NCBI GenBank assembly: GCA_033764865.1
Contig: JANRIM010000015.1
Coordinates: 1 to 7,493 of the forward strand
DNA from: VFBF01 sp033764865
GTDB taxonomy: Bacteria; Pseudomonadota; Alphaproteobacteria; Caulobacterales; Aquidulcibacteraceae
Direction of reading: 5' to 3'
DNA: 7,493 nucleotides
Positions 1 to 6,588 of the stretch are shown here, piece by piece (the stretch's first letter is position 1; each line of letters begins with the position of its first letter). Below the pieces are notes generated by a model. It was not told the DNA's origin. It saw nothing but the letters and a program-made list of their open reading frames with translations, and made no database searches. The position numbers and the translations under genes were made by a program.

Positions 1-527
1 TTCGATCCCTGCACCCAGGGCAGATCGTCGAGGCTTTCATCGCCCCAGTGCGAGGCATGCAGCTTGGCGGCCTCCGCGATCACCGCGCGCGCCTGCGCCA
101 GCGTGACGCCGGTCAGCTGGTCGCCCTGCACGGCGGGGGCGAGGTCCTCCATCATCAGCACGAACTCGTGCGTGGTCTCGTCAATGTCGGCGAAGTAGCA
201 ACGGGGGGTGGAAATCAGCGCCGTGGGCGCAAGAAACCTGTAGAAATTGACCTCGCGCGCGTAGTTGCCCAGCGCGACGCCGGTGGCGCGGCTCTGGTCG
301 CCCGGCGAGGGGAACTTGCCGACGAGCGTCGGCGGCGCATCGTCGCCCGCGCGCGCGTACGCAAGTGTGAAGCGCACGCTTTCCCCGATCTGCCCGGTGC
401 CCACGTTCTTCGCGCTGAAGTCTTTCACCACCGCGTCGACGCCGCCGGCGGCGAGCACGCGGGTGAGCCAGGGGGCGGTGACATCCTGCGGGCGCAGGAT
501 TTCGGGCCGGTCGCGGCCAGTGGTCAT
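1..527 (-). CDS. CHK/APH-type phosphotransferase, kinase fold (3' part beyond window)
   Basis: The N-terminal 175 residues of a small-molecule kinase of the aminoglycoside-phosphotransferase/ecdysteroid-kinase-like (CHK) superfamily; the rest lies left of the window. The ATG at 527 follows a GGAGGA ribosome-binding site. Visible kinase landmarks are a glycine-rich loop (GTGQIGES, residues 43-50), the ATP-binding strand lysine in LVGKF (K71), a helix-C glutamate in REVNFYRFL (E92), the hinge-like LMMEDL (124-129) and the helix ending AAKLHASHWG (153-162), which is typical of these kinases. The catalytic loop and metal-binding Asp would be in the missing part. Members phosphorylate hydroxyl groups of small molecules. 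Bacterial homologues often sit beside acyl-CoA dehydrogenases, crotonases and dehydrogenases, which suits the divergent operon here. The substrate cannot be read from the sequence. The fold call is fairly sure, the exact subfamily less so. Confidence 0.82.
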   Translation of the reverse strand, partial: MTTGRDRPEILRPQDVTAPWLTRVLAAGGVDAVVKDFSAKNVGTGQIGESVRFTLAYARAGDDAPPTLVGKFPSPGDQSRATGVALGNYAREVNFYRFLAPTALISTPRCYFADIDETTHEFVLMMEDLAPAVQGDQLTGVTLAQARAVIAEAAKLHASHWGDESLDDLPWVQGS

Positions 528-532
528 GGGCG

Positions 533-563
533 TTCCTCCGTTGCGTCTTCCTGCCGTTGCGTC
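533..563. repeat. Imperfect tandem duplication of 15/16 bases over an RBS
   Basis: Two adjacent copies, TTCCTCCGTTGCGTC (533-547) and TTCCTGCCGTTGCGTC (548-563), differ by a single inserted base. On the minus strand the proximal copy supplies the GGAGGA ribosome-binding site of the phosphotransferase gene, while the distal copy carries the weaker CAGGAA. It could be a simple replication-slippage duplication or a paired operator. The sequence alone does not decide. Confidence 0.7.
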
Positions 564-681
564 AGGCATGGCGCGCATCGCGTGCCGAAGCATCGGCCGG
601 CGCGCGCACGGTGGCAAGGCGGCCGGGGCCAGCTTGCGGAGCCGCGTGGGACGTGGTGCCTTAGCCGTCAAAACCACCCCC

Positions 682-687
682 GGGAGG
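682..687 (+). promoter_or_regulatory. Ribosome-binding site deciding the crotonase start
   Basis: GGGAGG directly abuts an ATG at 688 (no spacer) but lies 6 bases before a second in-frame ATG at 694. Normal Shine-Dalgarno spacing therefore favours 694 as the start, removing two residues (Met-Ala) from the longer reading. Confidence 0.65.
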
Positions 688-693
688 ATGGCC

Positions 694-1503
694 ATGGAAG
701 ACCGCATTCGCGTGGACGTGACCGACGGCGTCGCGGACGTGCGCCTCGTGCGCGCCGACAAGATGAACGCCCTCGACGACGCGATGTTCACTGCGTTGAT
801 CGAAACGGGGGAGGCGCTGAAGGCCGACAGCCGCGTGCGCGCCATCGTGCTGTCGGGAGAGGGCCGCGCCTTCTGCGCCGGACTCGACATGGGCAACTTC
901 GCGAAGATGGCCTCCGGGGAGCGCAAGGGCGGGTCCGGGCTCGTGGAGCATCCGCGCACGCCCGGCGGTTCCAACCGCGCCCAGCACGCTGTGATGGTGT
1001 GGCGCGAGCAGCCGGCGCCGGTGATCGCCGCGGTCCATGGCGTGGCGCTCGGCGGCGGCTTCCAGCTCATGCTCGGGGCCGATATCCGCATCGTGGCGCC
1101 GGACGCCAAGCTCGCGATTCTTGAAATCAAGTGGGGCCTCGTGCCGGACATGGGCGGGATGGTGCTGCTGCGCGGCCTCGTGCGCGACGACGTGGCCCGC
1201 GATCTCACCTACACCGGGCGCATGTTCACCGGGGCCGAGGCGCTGGGCTACGGCCTCGCCACGCGGGTGGCTGCCGATCCCCGCGCGGAGGCGCTGGCGC
1301 TGGCCGCCGAGATCGCCGGGAAAAATCCCCACGCCGTGCGCGGCGCCAAACGCCTGTTCGCGGCCATGGCCGATGGCGACCAGCACGCAATCCTCAAGCT
1401 GGAAACCGAAGAGCAGGTGGCGCTGATCGGCTCCCCCAACCAGGTGGAAGCGGTCATGGCCGGCTTGCAGAAGCGCACGCCCACGTTCGCCGACGTGGCG
1501 TGA
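694..1503 (+). CDS. Crotonase / enoyl-CoA hydratase-isomerase family protein
   Basis: A 269-residue single-domain crotonase, the usual length for enoyl-CoA hydratases, which act on acyl-CoA thioesters in the cytoplasm. The oxyanion-hole segments are FCAGLDM (60-66) and HGVALGGGF (115-123). The active site is unusual. Where hydratases have the first catalytic Glu (rat Glu144) this protein has Gln124, in GGGFQL. The second acid is kept as Glu144, in ILEIKWG. Asp152, in VPDMGG, sits eight residues after that Glu, the spacing of the Glu196/Asp204 pair in dienoyl-CoA isomerase (ECH1). The protein is therefore more likely an isomerase or a specialised hydratase than a textbook hydratase. It is first in an operon with the dehydrogenase 22 bases downstream and diverges from the phosphotransferase gene. 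The ATG at 694 was chosen for its spacing from GGGAGG. The family is certain; reaction and substrate are not. Confidence 0.94.
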   Translation: MEDRIRVDVTDGVADVRLVRADKMNALDDAMFTALIETGEALKADSRVRAIVLSGEGRAFCAGLDMGNFAKMASGERKGGSGLVEHPRTPGGSNRAQHAVMVWREQPAPVIAAVHGVALGGGFQLMLGADIRIVAPDAKLAILEIKWGLVPDMGGMVLLRGLVRDDVARDLTYTGRMFTGAEALGYGLATRVAADPRAEALALAAEIAGKNPHAVRGAKRLFAAMADGDQHAILKLETEEQVALIGSPNQVEAVMAGLQKRTPTFADVA

Positions 1504-1525
1504 TCGCAGTTCCGGGAGTCGCGCC

Positions 1526-2314
1526 ATGACGATCCTTGAGGGCCGCACCGCCATCGTCACCGGCGCCGCCAGCGGCATCGGTCGCGCGGCGTCACTTTCC
1601 TTTGCGCGCGCAGGCGCGGCCGTGATTGCGCTCGATGTCTCGCCCGCCGTGGAGGACACCGTACGCACGCTGGTCGACGCCGGCGGGAGGGGACGCGCGC
1701 TGGTGGGGGATGCGGCGTCCACGGCGCTCATCGCCGAGGCGGTGGGCGTCGCGGAGACCGATCATGGCGGGCTCGACGTGATGTTCGCCAACGCGGGGGT
1801 CTCCGGCGGCCTCACCGGCCTCTTCGATCTCACGCCGGAGAACTGGACGGATGTGCTGCGCATCAACGTGGTCGGCGTGTTCATCGCGGTGCAGGCGGCG
1901 GCGCGGGCGATGACGCCGCGCAGGCGCGGGTCGATCATCTGCACAGCCAGTGTGGCGGGCCTGCGGTCTGGCGCCGGCGGCATGCCGTATTCCGCGTCCA
2001 AGGCGGGCGTGATCTCGATCGTGCAGACGGGGGCCAACCAGCTCGCCGGCACGGGGCTGCGCATCAACGCCATTTGCCCCGGGCTCACCGAGACCGGCAT
2101 GACGCAACCGATGTTCGACGCCGCCCGCGCCCGCGGCAGCGAAGGCAAGATCGGGCAGCTCAATCCGCTGCGGCGCGCGGCGGGGCCGGAGGAGATCGCC
2201 GAAGTGGCGCTGTTCCTGGCGTCCGACGCCTCAAGCTACGTCAACGGCCAGGCCATCGCCGTGGACGGCGGTCTATCGAGCTCCCATCCGGTGGTGCCCG
2301 GCAAAATCGCCTGA
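1526..2314 (+). CDS. Short-chain dehydrogenase/reductase (SDR), classical type
   Basis: A complete classical SDR of 262 residues, an NAD(P)-dependent oxidoreductase interconverting alcohols and ketones. The Rossmann nucleotide loop TGAASGIG is at 12-19. Asp37 at the end of the second strand (IALD) predicts a preference for NAD(H) over NADP(H). Asp62 is the adenine-contact Asp and NAG is at 89-91. The catalytic set is Asn114, Ser142, Tyr155 and Lys159 (YSASK), followed by the PG motif (185-186) and the usual C-terminal GQAIAVDGG (241-249). The ATG at 1526 has GGGAG seven bases upstream. It lies 22 bases after the crotonase stop, so it is probably co-transcribed and may act on a hydroxyacyl-CoA or related intermediate of the same pathway, which is inference from context. 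Its stop faces the amidohydrolase stop across 16 bases, with no recognisable terminator between them. Confidence 0.95.
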   Translation: MTILEGRTAIVTGAASGIGRAASLSFARAGAAVIALDVSPAVEDTVRTLVDAGGRGRALVGDAASTALIAEAVGVAETDHGGLDVMFANAGVSGGLTGLFDLTPENWTDVLRINVVGVFIAVQAAARAMTPRRRGSIICTASVAGLRSGAGGMPYSASKAGVISIVQTGANQLAGTGLRINAICPGLTETGMTQPMFDAARARGSEGKIGQLNPLRRAAGPEEIAEVALFLASDASSYVNGQAIAVDGGLSSSHPVVPGKIA

Positions 2315-2330
2315 CCGCCCGCAGCCCGGC

Positions 2331-4007
2331 TCACCAGTCCGCGGCGCGCCAGGCCACGGCGCCGTCGATCATCGTCATCAGCGCGCGACCCTTGGGGATG
2401 TCGGCCACGGGCGCGGTCATCAGGTCGACGGAGAACACGCTCACATCGGCGGCGAGGCCGGGCTTCAGCCTGCCGCGCGTGCTCTCTTCGAACGCCGCGA
2501 ACGCAGGCGTCGCGGTGAACAGTTTGAGCGCGGTGGCGCGATCGAGCGCCTCCTGCGGGCGCCATCCGTCGCCGGAGAATCCGTTCAGGTCGCGCCGCGC
2601 CACGGCGGCGTAGAACTCGATCAACGGATCGCCCTGTTCCACCGGCGCGTCCGAGCCCGCGACCACCACGGCCCCCGTATCCACCAGGGTTTTCCACGCG
2701 TAGGCCCCCTCCAGGCGCGCCAGCCCCACGCGGGCGGGCGCGAAGTGCAGATCGCCGATGGCGTGGCTCGGCTGCATGGAGGCGATGACGCCCATGGGTG
2801 CGAAGCGGGGAATGTCGGCGGGGCGGACCACCTGCGCGTGCTCCACGCGCCAGCGCGGCGCGGCGATGGCGCGCTGCGGCGCGGGTACGGCGGCGAAGGC
2901 CTCGGCGTAGATGTCCAGCACCACGGCGTTGCCGCGATCGCCGATGGCGTGCGTGGCGATCTGGATGCCGCGCTCGAGCGCAGTCCTGAACGCGGCGAGC
3001 GCGGCGTCGTGCTCCAGCAGGATCAGGCCCGTGGCCCCCGGCGCATCCGCGTAGGGCGCAAACAGCGCCGCCCCGCGCGAGCCCAGCGCGCCGTCGGCGT
3101 AGTACTTGATGGCGCGCGTCACCACGCGCCCGTCGCGGCTTCGCCGTGCGCCGTCGCGCAGAAGATTCGCCCCCGCTTCGGGCGTCACGGCGTTGTAGAG
3201 GCGCAGCGGGATGGTCTGGCCGTCGGCGCGGGCGTGGAGCGCCGTGGCTTCGTCCCAGCCCACGCTCATGTTGTGCACGCCCACCCATCCGCGCGCGGGA
3301 TAGACAGCGAACGCCGCGTCCAGCGCCTGCGCCAGCGTCGGCTGCGCGGCCTGCGCGATCACGGGCGCGACGAGCGCCATCGCGTTGTCGATGAGCATGC
3401 CGGTGGGGGCGCCTCTGGCGTCCTTCAGGATATCGCCGCCGCCGGGCGCCGGGGTCACCGCCGTAACGCCGGCCATGGCCAGCGCGCGGCTATTGGCCAC
3501 CAGCGCATGGCCGTCGGCGCGCTCCAGGATCACGGCGTTGTCGGGGGCGACGGCGTCGAGGTCCGCGCGCGTGGGAAAGCGCTTCTCGGGCCAGTGCGTC
3601 TCGATCCAGCCGCGCCCGACGATCACTGCCCCCGCCGCCGGCGCCGCCTCTACCCGCGCCTTCACCGCCGCCACGACCTCCACAAGCGAGGTCGTGCGGT
3701 CGAGGTTGAAGGTGAGTTCCCGCTCGCCGATGCCACGCAGGTGGGCGTGGCCGTCCACGAAGCCCGGAAACGCCGCCGCCCCCTTGAGGTCGATCACCCG
3801 CGTCCGGGGCCCGCGCAACGCCGCCGCGCCCGCGCGGTCACCGGCGAAGGTGACCTTGCCGGCCGTTATGGCGAGCGCCTCCACCCTCGGCCGGGCGTCG
3901 TCGGCGGTGTAGATGGCGCCATTCCAGATCACGGTGTCGGCGGTCTGCGCGGCGGCGGCGCCGGCGCACATCCAGACGGCCAGCGCCGACAGCAGAAAAC
4001 GGATCAT
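2331..4007 (-). CDS. Exported amidohydrolase, YtcJ-like (amidohydrolase family 3)
   Basis: A 558-residue metal-dependent hydrolase of the YtcJ/N-substituted-formamide-deformylase-like group, near the usual family length of about 540-570. Residues 1-20 form a Sec signal peptide: Arg3, a hydrophobic core, then an AAA|Q cleavage site. The only nearby Cys (C14, in VWMC) lacks a lipobox, so a soluble periplasmic protein is expected. Metal-site motifs in order are DGHAHL (85-90; H87 and H89), AIKYYADGALGS (299-310; K301 is the candidate bridging lysine), THAIGDRGN (352-360; H353), VEHAQ (388-392; H390) and GSDAP (451-455; D453). The family hydrolyses amide and related C-N bonds, and the true substrate is unknown. 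The frame stays open to 4283, but the ATG at 4007 is chosen because it begins the signal peptide and has GGAGG (4018-4022) 10 bases upstream. It is probably its own transcription unit, since a terminator lies just upstream. Confidence 0.94.
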   Translation of the reverse strand: MIRFLLSALAVWMCAGAAAAQTADTVIWNGAIYTADDARPRVEALAITAGKVTFAGDRAGAAALRGPRTRVIDLKGAAAFPGFVDGHAHLRGIGERELTFNLDRTTSLVEVVAAVKARVEAAPAAGAVIVGRGWIETHWPEKRFPTRADLDAVAPDNAVILERADGHALVANSRALAMAGVTAVTPAPGGGDILKDARGAPTGMLIDNAMALVAPVIAQAAQPTLAQALDAAFAVYPARGWVGVHNMSVGWDEATALHARADGQTIPLRLYNAVTPEAGANLLRDGARRSRDGRVVTRAIKYYADGALGSRGAALFAPYADAPGATGLILLEHDAALAAFRTALERGIQIATHAIGDRGNAVVLDIYAEAFAAVPAPQRAIAAPRWRVEHAQVVRPADIPRFAPMGVIASMQPSHAIGDLHFAPARVGLARLEGAYAWKTLVDTGAVVVAGSDAPVEQGDPLIEFYAAVARRDLNGFSGDGWRPQEALDRATALKLFTATPAFAAFEESTRGRLKPGLAADVSVFSVDLMTAPVADIPKGRALMTMIDGAVAWRAADW

Positions 4008-4068
4008 GGGACGAAGGCCTCCGGCGCCAGGGACGCCACGGAAGACCGCGGCGCTGAACGGGGTCAAC

Positions 4069-4101
4069 AAAAAAGCCCGGACGCTCTCGCGGCCGGGCTT
4101 T
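4069..4101 (-). terminator. Rho-independent terminator of the ligase-hldE-unknown unit
   Basis: Read on the minus strand, a 9-bp stem (AAAGCCCGG, 4101-4093, with CCGGGCTTT, 4080-4072) encloses a C/U mismatch, a further CGC/GCG 3-bp stem and a GAGA (GNRA-type) tetraloop. A run of six T (4074-4069) follows. It begins 21 bases after the stop codon of the unrecognised gene, the expected place for ending that transcript, and it shields the amidohydrolase gene from read-through. Confidence 0.88.
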
Positions 4102-4122
4102 CGATAACGCGTGGACGTGCGC

Positions 4123-4962
4123 CTAGAACGCCTCGCCGGCGCCCGCTTCGAGGGCGATGGGCTGGGCCACGGCGGTGATCGCGGCGGCGGTGACGATGGT
4201 TTCGGCGTCGATGGCGTGCAGGCGCACGGGCGCTGCGACCACGTCGTCGGCGACCGTGCGCGGCGCGGGCGCGGAGACCGCAAGCGGAATGGCCTCGGGC
4301 GCCACCATCGGGATCGTGGTGGTGTCGAGTGCGGCGGTGACGGTGACGCGCTGGGGTTCGACGAACGCGGCGGACGGCACGGACGGCGCCTGCGCGATCA
4401 TCACCGCGCCGCTCCAGGCGTCGGCGGTGGCCACCTGGAAGGAGTGGAGCGCGCTGGCGAGCGGAACGGCCTTGCCGTTGGCGATCGCGTCAGTGACTTC
4501 ATCGCTGCGCCAGGCGCCGGCGGCGACGAACATGCCGGCGTAAATGGCCAGGCCGATGCTCACGCCCGGCGTCCAACCGCCGATACGCGAACTCAAGCCC
4601 GCCGTCGGCGCGGGCGCGGCGATGCGGCCCTGCGCGGTGGAGAGCGAGGCGGCGTAGGCGGCCGCGGCGTCGGTGTCGATGAGGATGCGCGCATCCGTGG
4701 GCAGGGCCGGCAGCGGCGTGCCGTCCGCACGCACCACGGTGCAGCGGGCGCCGGCGCGGGCCGCGATGCGGCTGAGCGCCTGGCCGAGGCCCAGCGATTC
4801 GGCGCGGGCCGACCACACGGCGAACAGGGCGAGCTGGTCCCCCAACGTCACGCCAGCGTCCCCGCGCAAGGCGGCGGGGAAGGATTCGGCCGGCGAAAGC
4901 TTCGCGGCGATGGCGGTCGCCACGGGCTCGTCGCCTGGCGCGTGCAGAATGGCTGCGTGCAT
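4123..4962 (-). CDS. Unrecognised protein with one likely membrane segment, after hldE
   Basis: I do not recognise this gene. From the ATG at 4962 it encodes 279 residues; a GTG at 5016 would add 18. I prefer 4962 because codons between the two starts (such as CCT, GTA, CTT, ATT) are A/T-ending, unlike the rest of the gene; neither start has a strong ribosome-binding site. Residues 1-100 look like an alpha/beta domain: an opening strand (HAAILHAPGDE), a strand-like LALFAVWSARAES (about 44-56), then RCTVVRADGTPLPALP (73-88). This order faintly recalls TIR-like domains, but the catalytic Glu region reads GLGQALSRIA, so any TIR likeness would be non-enzymatic. One hydrophobic stretch (GVSIGLAIYAGMFVAAGAW, about 133-151) may cross the membrane, followed by an Ala/Val/Pro-rich tail. 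It is last in the operon with hldE and is closed by a strong terminator. An envelope role is only suggested by context. Confidence 0.75.
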   Translation of the reverse strand: MHAAILHAPGDEPVATAIAAKLSPAESFPAALRGDAGVTLGDQLALFAVWSARAESLGLGQALSRIAARAGARCTVVRADGTPLPALPTDARILIDTDAAAAYAASLSTAQGRIAAPAPTAGLSSRIGGWTPGVSIGLAIYAGMFVAAGAWRSDEVTDAIANGKAVPLASALHSFQVATADAWSGAVMIAQAPSVPSAAFVEPQRVTVTAALDTTTIPMVAPEAIPLAVSAPAPRTVADDVVAAPVRLHAIDAETIVTAAAITAVAQPIALEAGAGEAF

Positions 4963-5031
4963 GGGCCCGTAGTTTCCCCGCGAAATCTTAAGATCCCCCT
5001 CTACAGGGTTTTTCACCTTAACGGAAGCGCC

Positions 5032-6537
5032 TCAAAGGGGATCGGCGGCGGTATTGGCGCCGGCGCCCTCGATACCGGCGCGTCGCGCCATGGCGGTGGT
5101 GGATTCGCCTTCGATCAGGGCAGCCAGCACCACCCGTCCGCCCCGCGCCTTCACTTCCGCGGCGCCCACCACCTCGTCCTCCCGGTAATCCGCCCCCTTG
5201 ATCAGCACATCGGGCTGCAGCGCCTCGATCAGCGCAAGGGGCGTGTCGTCCCCGAAGGCCACCACCAGGTCCACCCCGCGCAGCGCGCCGATCACCCGGG
5301 CGCGGGACTCTAGCGGCTGGATCGGGCGGCCGGCGCCCTTGAGCCGGCGCACGCTGGCGTCGTCGTTCAGCGCCACGACCAGCTTGTCGCAGGCCCCCGC
5401 GGCCTGCGCCAGAAGGGAGACGTGCCCCGGATGGAGCAGGTCGAAGCAGCCGTTGGCGAAGCCGACGGACAACCCCCGCGCCCGCCAGGCCGCCACCTGG
5501 GACCGGGCGTCGTCGAGGCTGGCGCAGGGCGCGGCCCGCAGGGCGTCCACCAGGGTGGCGCGCCGTTCGCGGCCCTCCATGGCGGCGGCCAGTTCGGCGG
5601 GGGAGGCGGTGGCGGCGCCCACCTTGGCCACCACCACGCCCGCGGCGGCGTTGGCCAGCCGCATGGCGCGCTCGATCGGCAGGCCCGCGCCCAAGGCGGC
5701 GGCGATCACCGCCACCACCGTGTCGCCCGCGCCCGAGACGTCGAACACCTCCCGGGCCTCCGCCGGCAGGTGGATGGGGTCGGCGCCGTTCCGGAACAGG
5801 GACATGCCCTTCTCCGACCGGGTGAGCAGGATGGCGGCGCCGCTCTGGGCGATGGCGACGGCCGCCGCCGCCGCAGCCTCCGCATCGGACTCCACCGCCG
5901 CCCGCACGGCTTCCGAAAGCTCGCGCCGGTTGGGGGTGATGATGTCTGCGCCCCGGTAGTCGGCCAGGGTCAGGCGTTTGGGGTCCACGATCACCGGCAC
6001 GCCCGCCTGGCGCGCCATGGCGAAGGCCGCCGCAAGCACCCGGTCCGTCAGCACGCCTTTGCCGTAGTCCGACAGCACCAGCGCCCCGGCGCCGTCGATG
6101 GCCTCCCGGAGGTCTTCGATGAGACGGTCCTCGATGGCGGGCGCACACGGGGCCACGCGCTCCCGATCCACCCGCAGCATCTGTTGCTGACCGCCGAGGT
6201 AGCGCGTCTTGACGACGGTCGGGCGGGCGCGATCGACGGTGATGTGGGGCGTGATGGCGCGGAAGGTTTCGTCCAGCGTGCGCAGGAGGCGCGCGCCGTC
6301 GGAGTCGTCGCCCACCACCCCCACGAGGCGGGCCTCCGCGCCCAGCGCCACGGCGTTGGCGGCCACATTGGCGGCCCCGCCCAGGGTGTGGCGTTCGGAC
6401 TGCACGTGCAGCACGGCCACGGGCGCCTCGTCGGAGACCCTGCGCACCTGCCCCTGCACATGCTGGTCGAGCATGATGTCGCCCAGCACGGCGATGCGCG
6501 CGGATTTCAGGCGGGCGATGGCGTCGATCTCGGACAA
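5032..6537 (-). CDS. hldE: Bifunctional heptose-7-P kinase / heptose-1-P adenylyltransferase
   Basis: HldE (RfaE), 501 residues against 477 in E. coli, is a two-domain cytoplasmic enzyme for ADP-heptose, the donor for LPS inner-core heptose. The N-terminal PfkB/ribokinase-type domain (about 1-320) phosphorylates heptose 7-phosphate at C1. It shows GGAANVAAN (53-61), DPK (185-187) and DVSGAGDT (266-273) with catalytic Asp272. The C-terminal nucleotidyltransferase domain (about 350-485) shows ANGCFDLLHPGH (361-372) with the HPGH nucleotide-binding motif, LKGAGRPIQPLESR (399-412) and EGESTTAMARR (476-486), and transfers AMP to heptose 1-phosphate. The start is TTG at 6537: in-frame stop TAA lies a few codons upstream, no ATG or GTG is available there, and GGAG sits 6 bases before it. 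The gene follows the O-antigen ligase-like gene by 47 bases and precedes the unrecognised gene on the same strand. The function is secure. Confidence 0.98.
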   Translation of the reverse strand: MSEIDAIARLKSARIAVLGDIMLDQHVQGQVRRVSDEAPVAVLHVQSERHTLGGAANVAANAVALGAEARLVGVVGDDSDGARLLRTLDETFRAITPHITVDRARPTVVKTRYLGGQQQMLRVDRERVAPCAPAIEDRLIEDLREAIDGAGALVLSDYGKGVLTDRVLAAAFAMARQAGVPVIVDPKRLTLADYRGADIITPNRRELSEAVRAAVESDAEAAAAAAVAIAQSGAAILLTRSEKGMSLFRNGADPIHLPAEAREVFDVSGAGDTVVAVIAAALGAGLPIERAMRLANAAAGVVVAKVGAATASPAELAAAMEGRERRATLVDALRAAPCASLDDARSQVAAWRARGLSVGFANGCFDLLHPGHVSLLAQAAGACDKLVVALNDDASVRRLKGAGRPIQPLESRARVIGALRGVDLVVAFGDDTPLALIEALQPDVLIKGADYREDEVVGAAEVKARGGRVVLAALIEGESTTAMARRAGIEGAGANTAADPL

Positions 6538-6543
6538 ACCGGT

Positions 6544-6547
6544 CTCC
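6544..6547 (-). promoter_or_regulatory. Ribosome-binding site for the TTG start of hldE
   Basis: GGAG on the minus strand lies 6 bases upstream of the TTG at 6537. Its good spacing supports the rare TTG as the true initiation codon. The weak codon may keep HldE synthesis modest, which is inference. Confidence 0.7.
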
Positions 6548-6560
6548 AGGAACTGGCCAG

Positions 6561-6588
6561 CTTATAGCGCCGGGCCGGGAACTGTCAC
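6561..6588 (-). promoter_or_regulatory. Candidate sigma-70-type promoter for hldE
   Basis: On the minus strand, GTGACA (6588-6583; 5 of 6 with TTGACA) and TATAAG (6566-6561; 5 of 6 with TATAAT) are separated by 16 bases. Transcription would begin near 6554, leaving a leader of about 17 bases that contains the ribosome-binding site. The -35 box overlaps the TGA stop (6587-6585) of the upstream ligase-like gene, so hldE could be transcribed both from here and by read-through. This is an unusually good A/T-containing match in very G/C-rich DNA, but it is a prediction only. Confidence 0.5.

Noticed and set aside
528..693. Search for promoters in the divergent intergenic region
   Set aside because: Only fragments such as TTGCGG were found, without an acceptable -10 partner; the TGGC near 612-615 lacks a correctly spaced GC element for sigma-54.
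661..1731. 356-residue minus-strand open frame opposite the crotonase and SDR
   Set aside because: It spans two genes with intact catalytic motifs on the other strand, and its composition is typical of a shadow frame.
4039..4067. Possible promoter of the amidohydrolase: TTGACC (4067-4062, minus strand) after the terminator
   Set aside because: The -35 match is good, but the -10 at 17-base spacing reads CTTCCG, too poor to support as a feature; a promoter somewhere in 4008-4068 is still likely.
2745..4178. 477-residue plus-strand open frame opposite the amidohydrolase
   Set aside because: It is antisense to a gene with a full motif set and runs through its signal peptide and the terminator, which is not plausible for a real gene.
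4018..4283. Longer N-terminus for the amidohydrolase from an upstream in-frame start
   Set aside because: It would bury the signal peptide, run through the terminator hairpin and overlap the unknown gene; the added residues are Arg/Pro/Ser-rich like a shadow frame.
5056..5067. Perfect 12-base palindrome GGCGCCGGCGCC
   Set aside because: It lies within hldE coding sequence (Gly-Ala codons) and is expected by chance in DNA this rich in G and C; no T-run follows, so it is not a terminator.
4111..5313. 400-residue plus-strand open frame across the unknown gene and the end of hldE
   Set aside because: It is antisense to two well-supported genes, rich in Arg/Gly/His as expected from reverse-frame reading of G/C-rich codons, and shows no family motif.
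5422..6567. 381-residue plus-strand open frame opposite hldE
   Set aside because: It is antisense to a certain gene; its His/Gly/Arg-rich repetitive composition has no recognisable domain.
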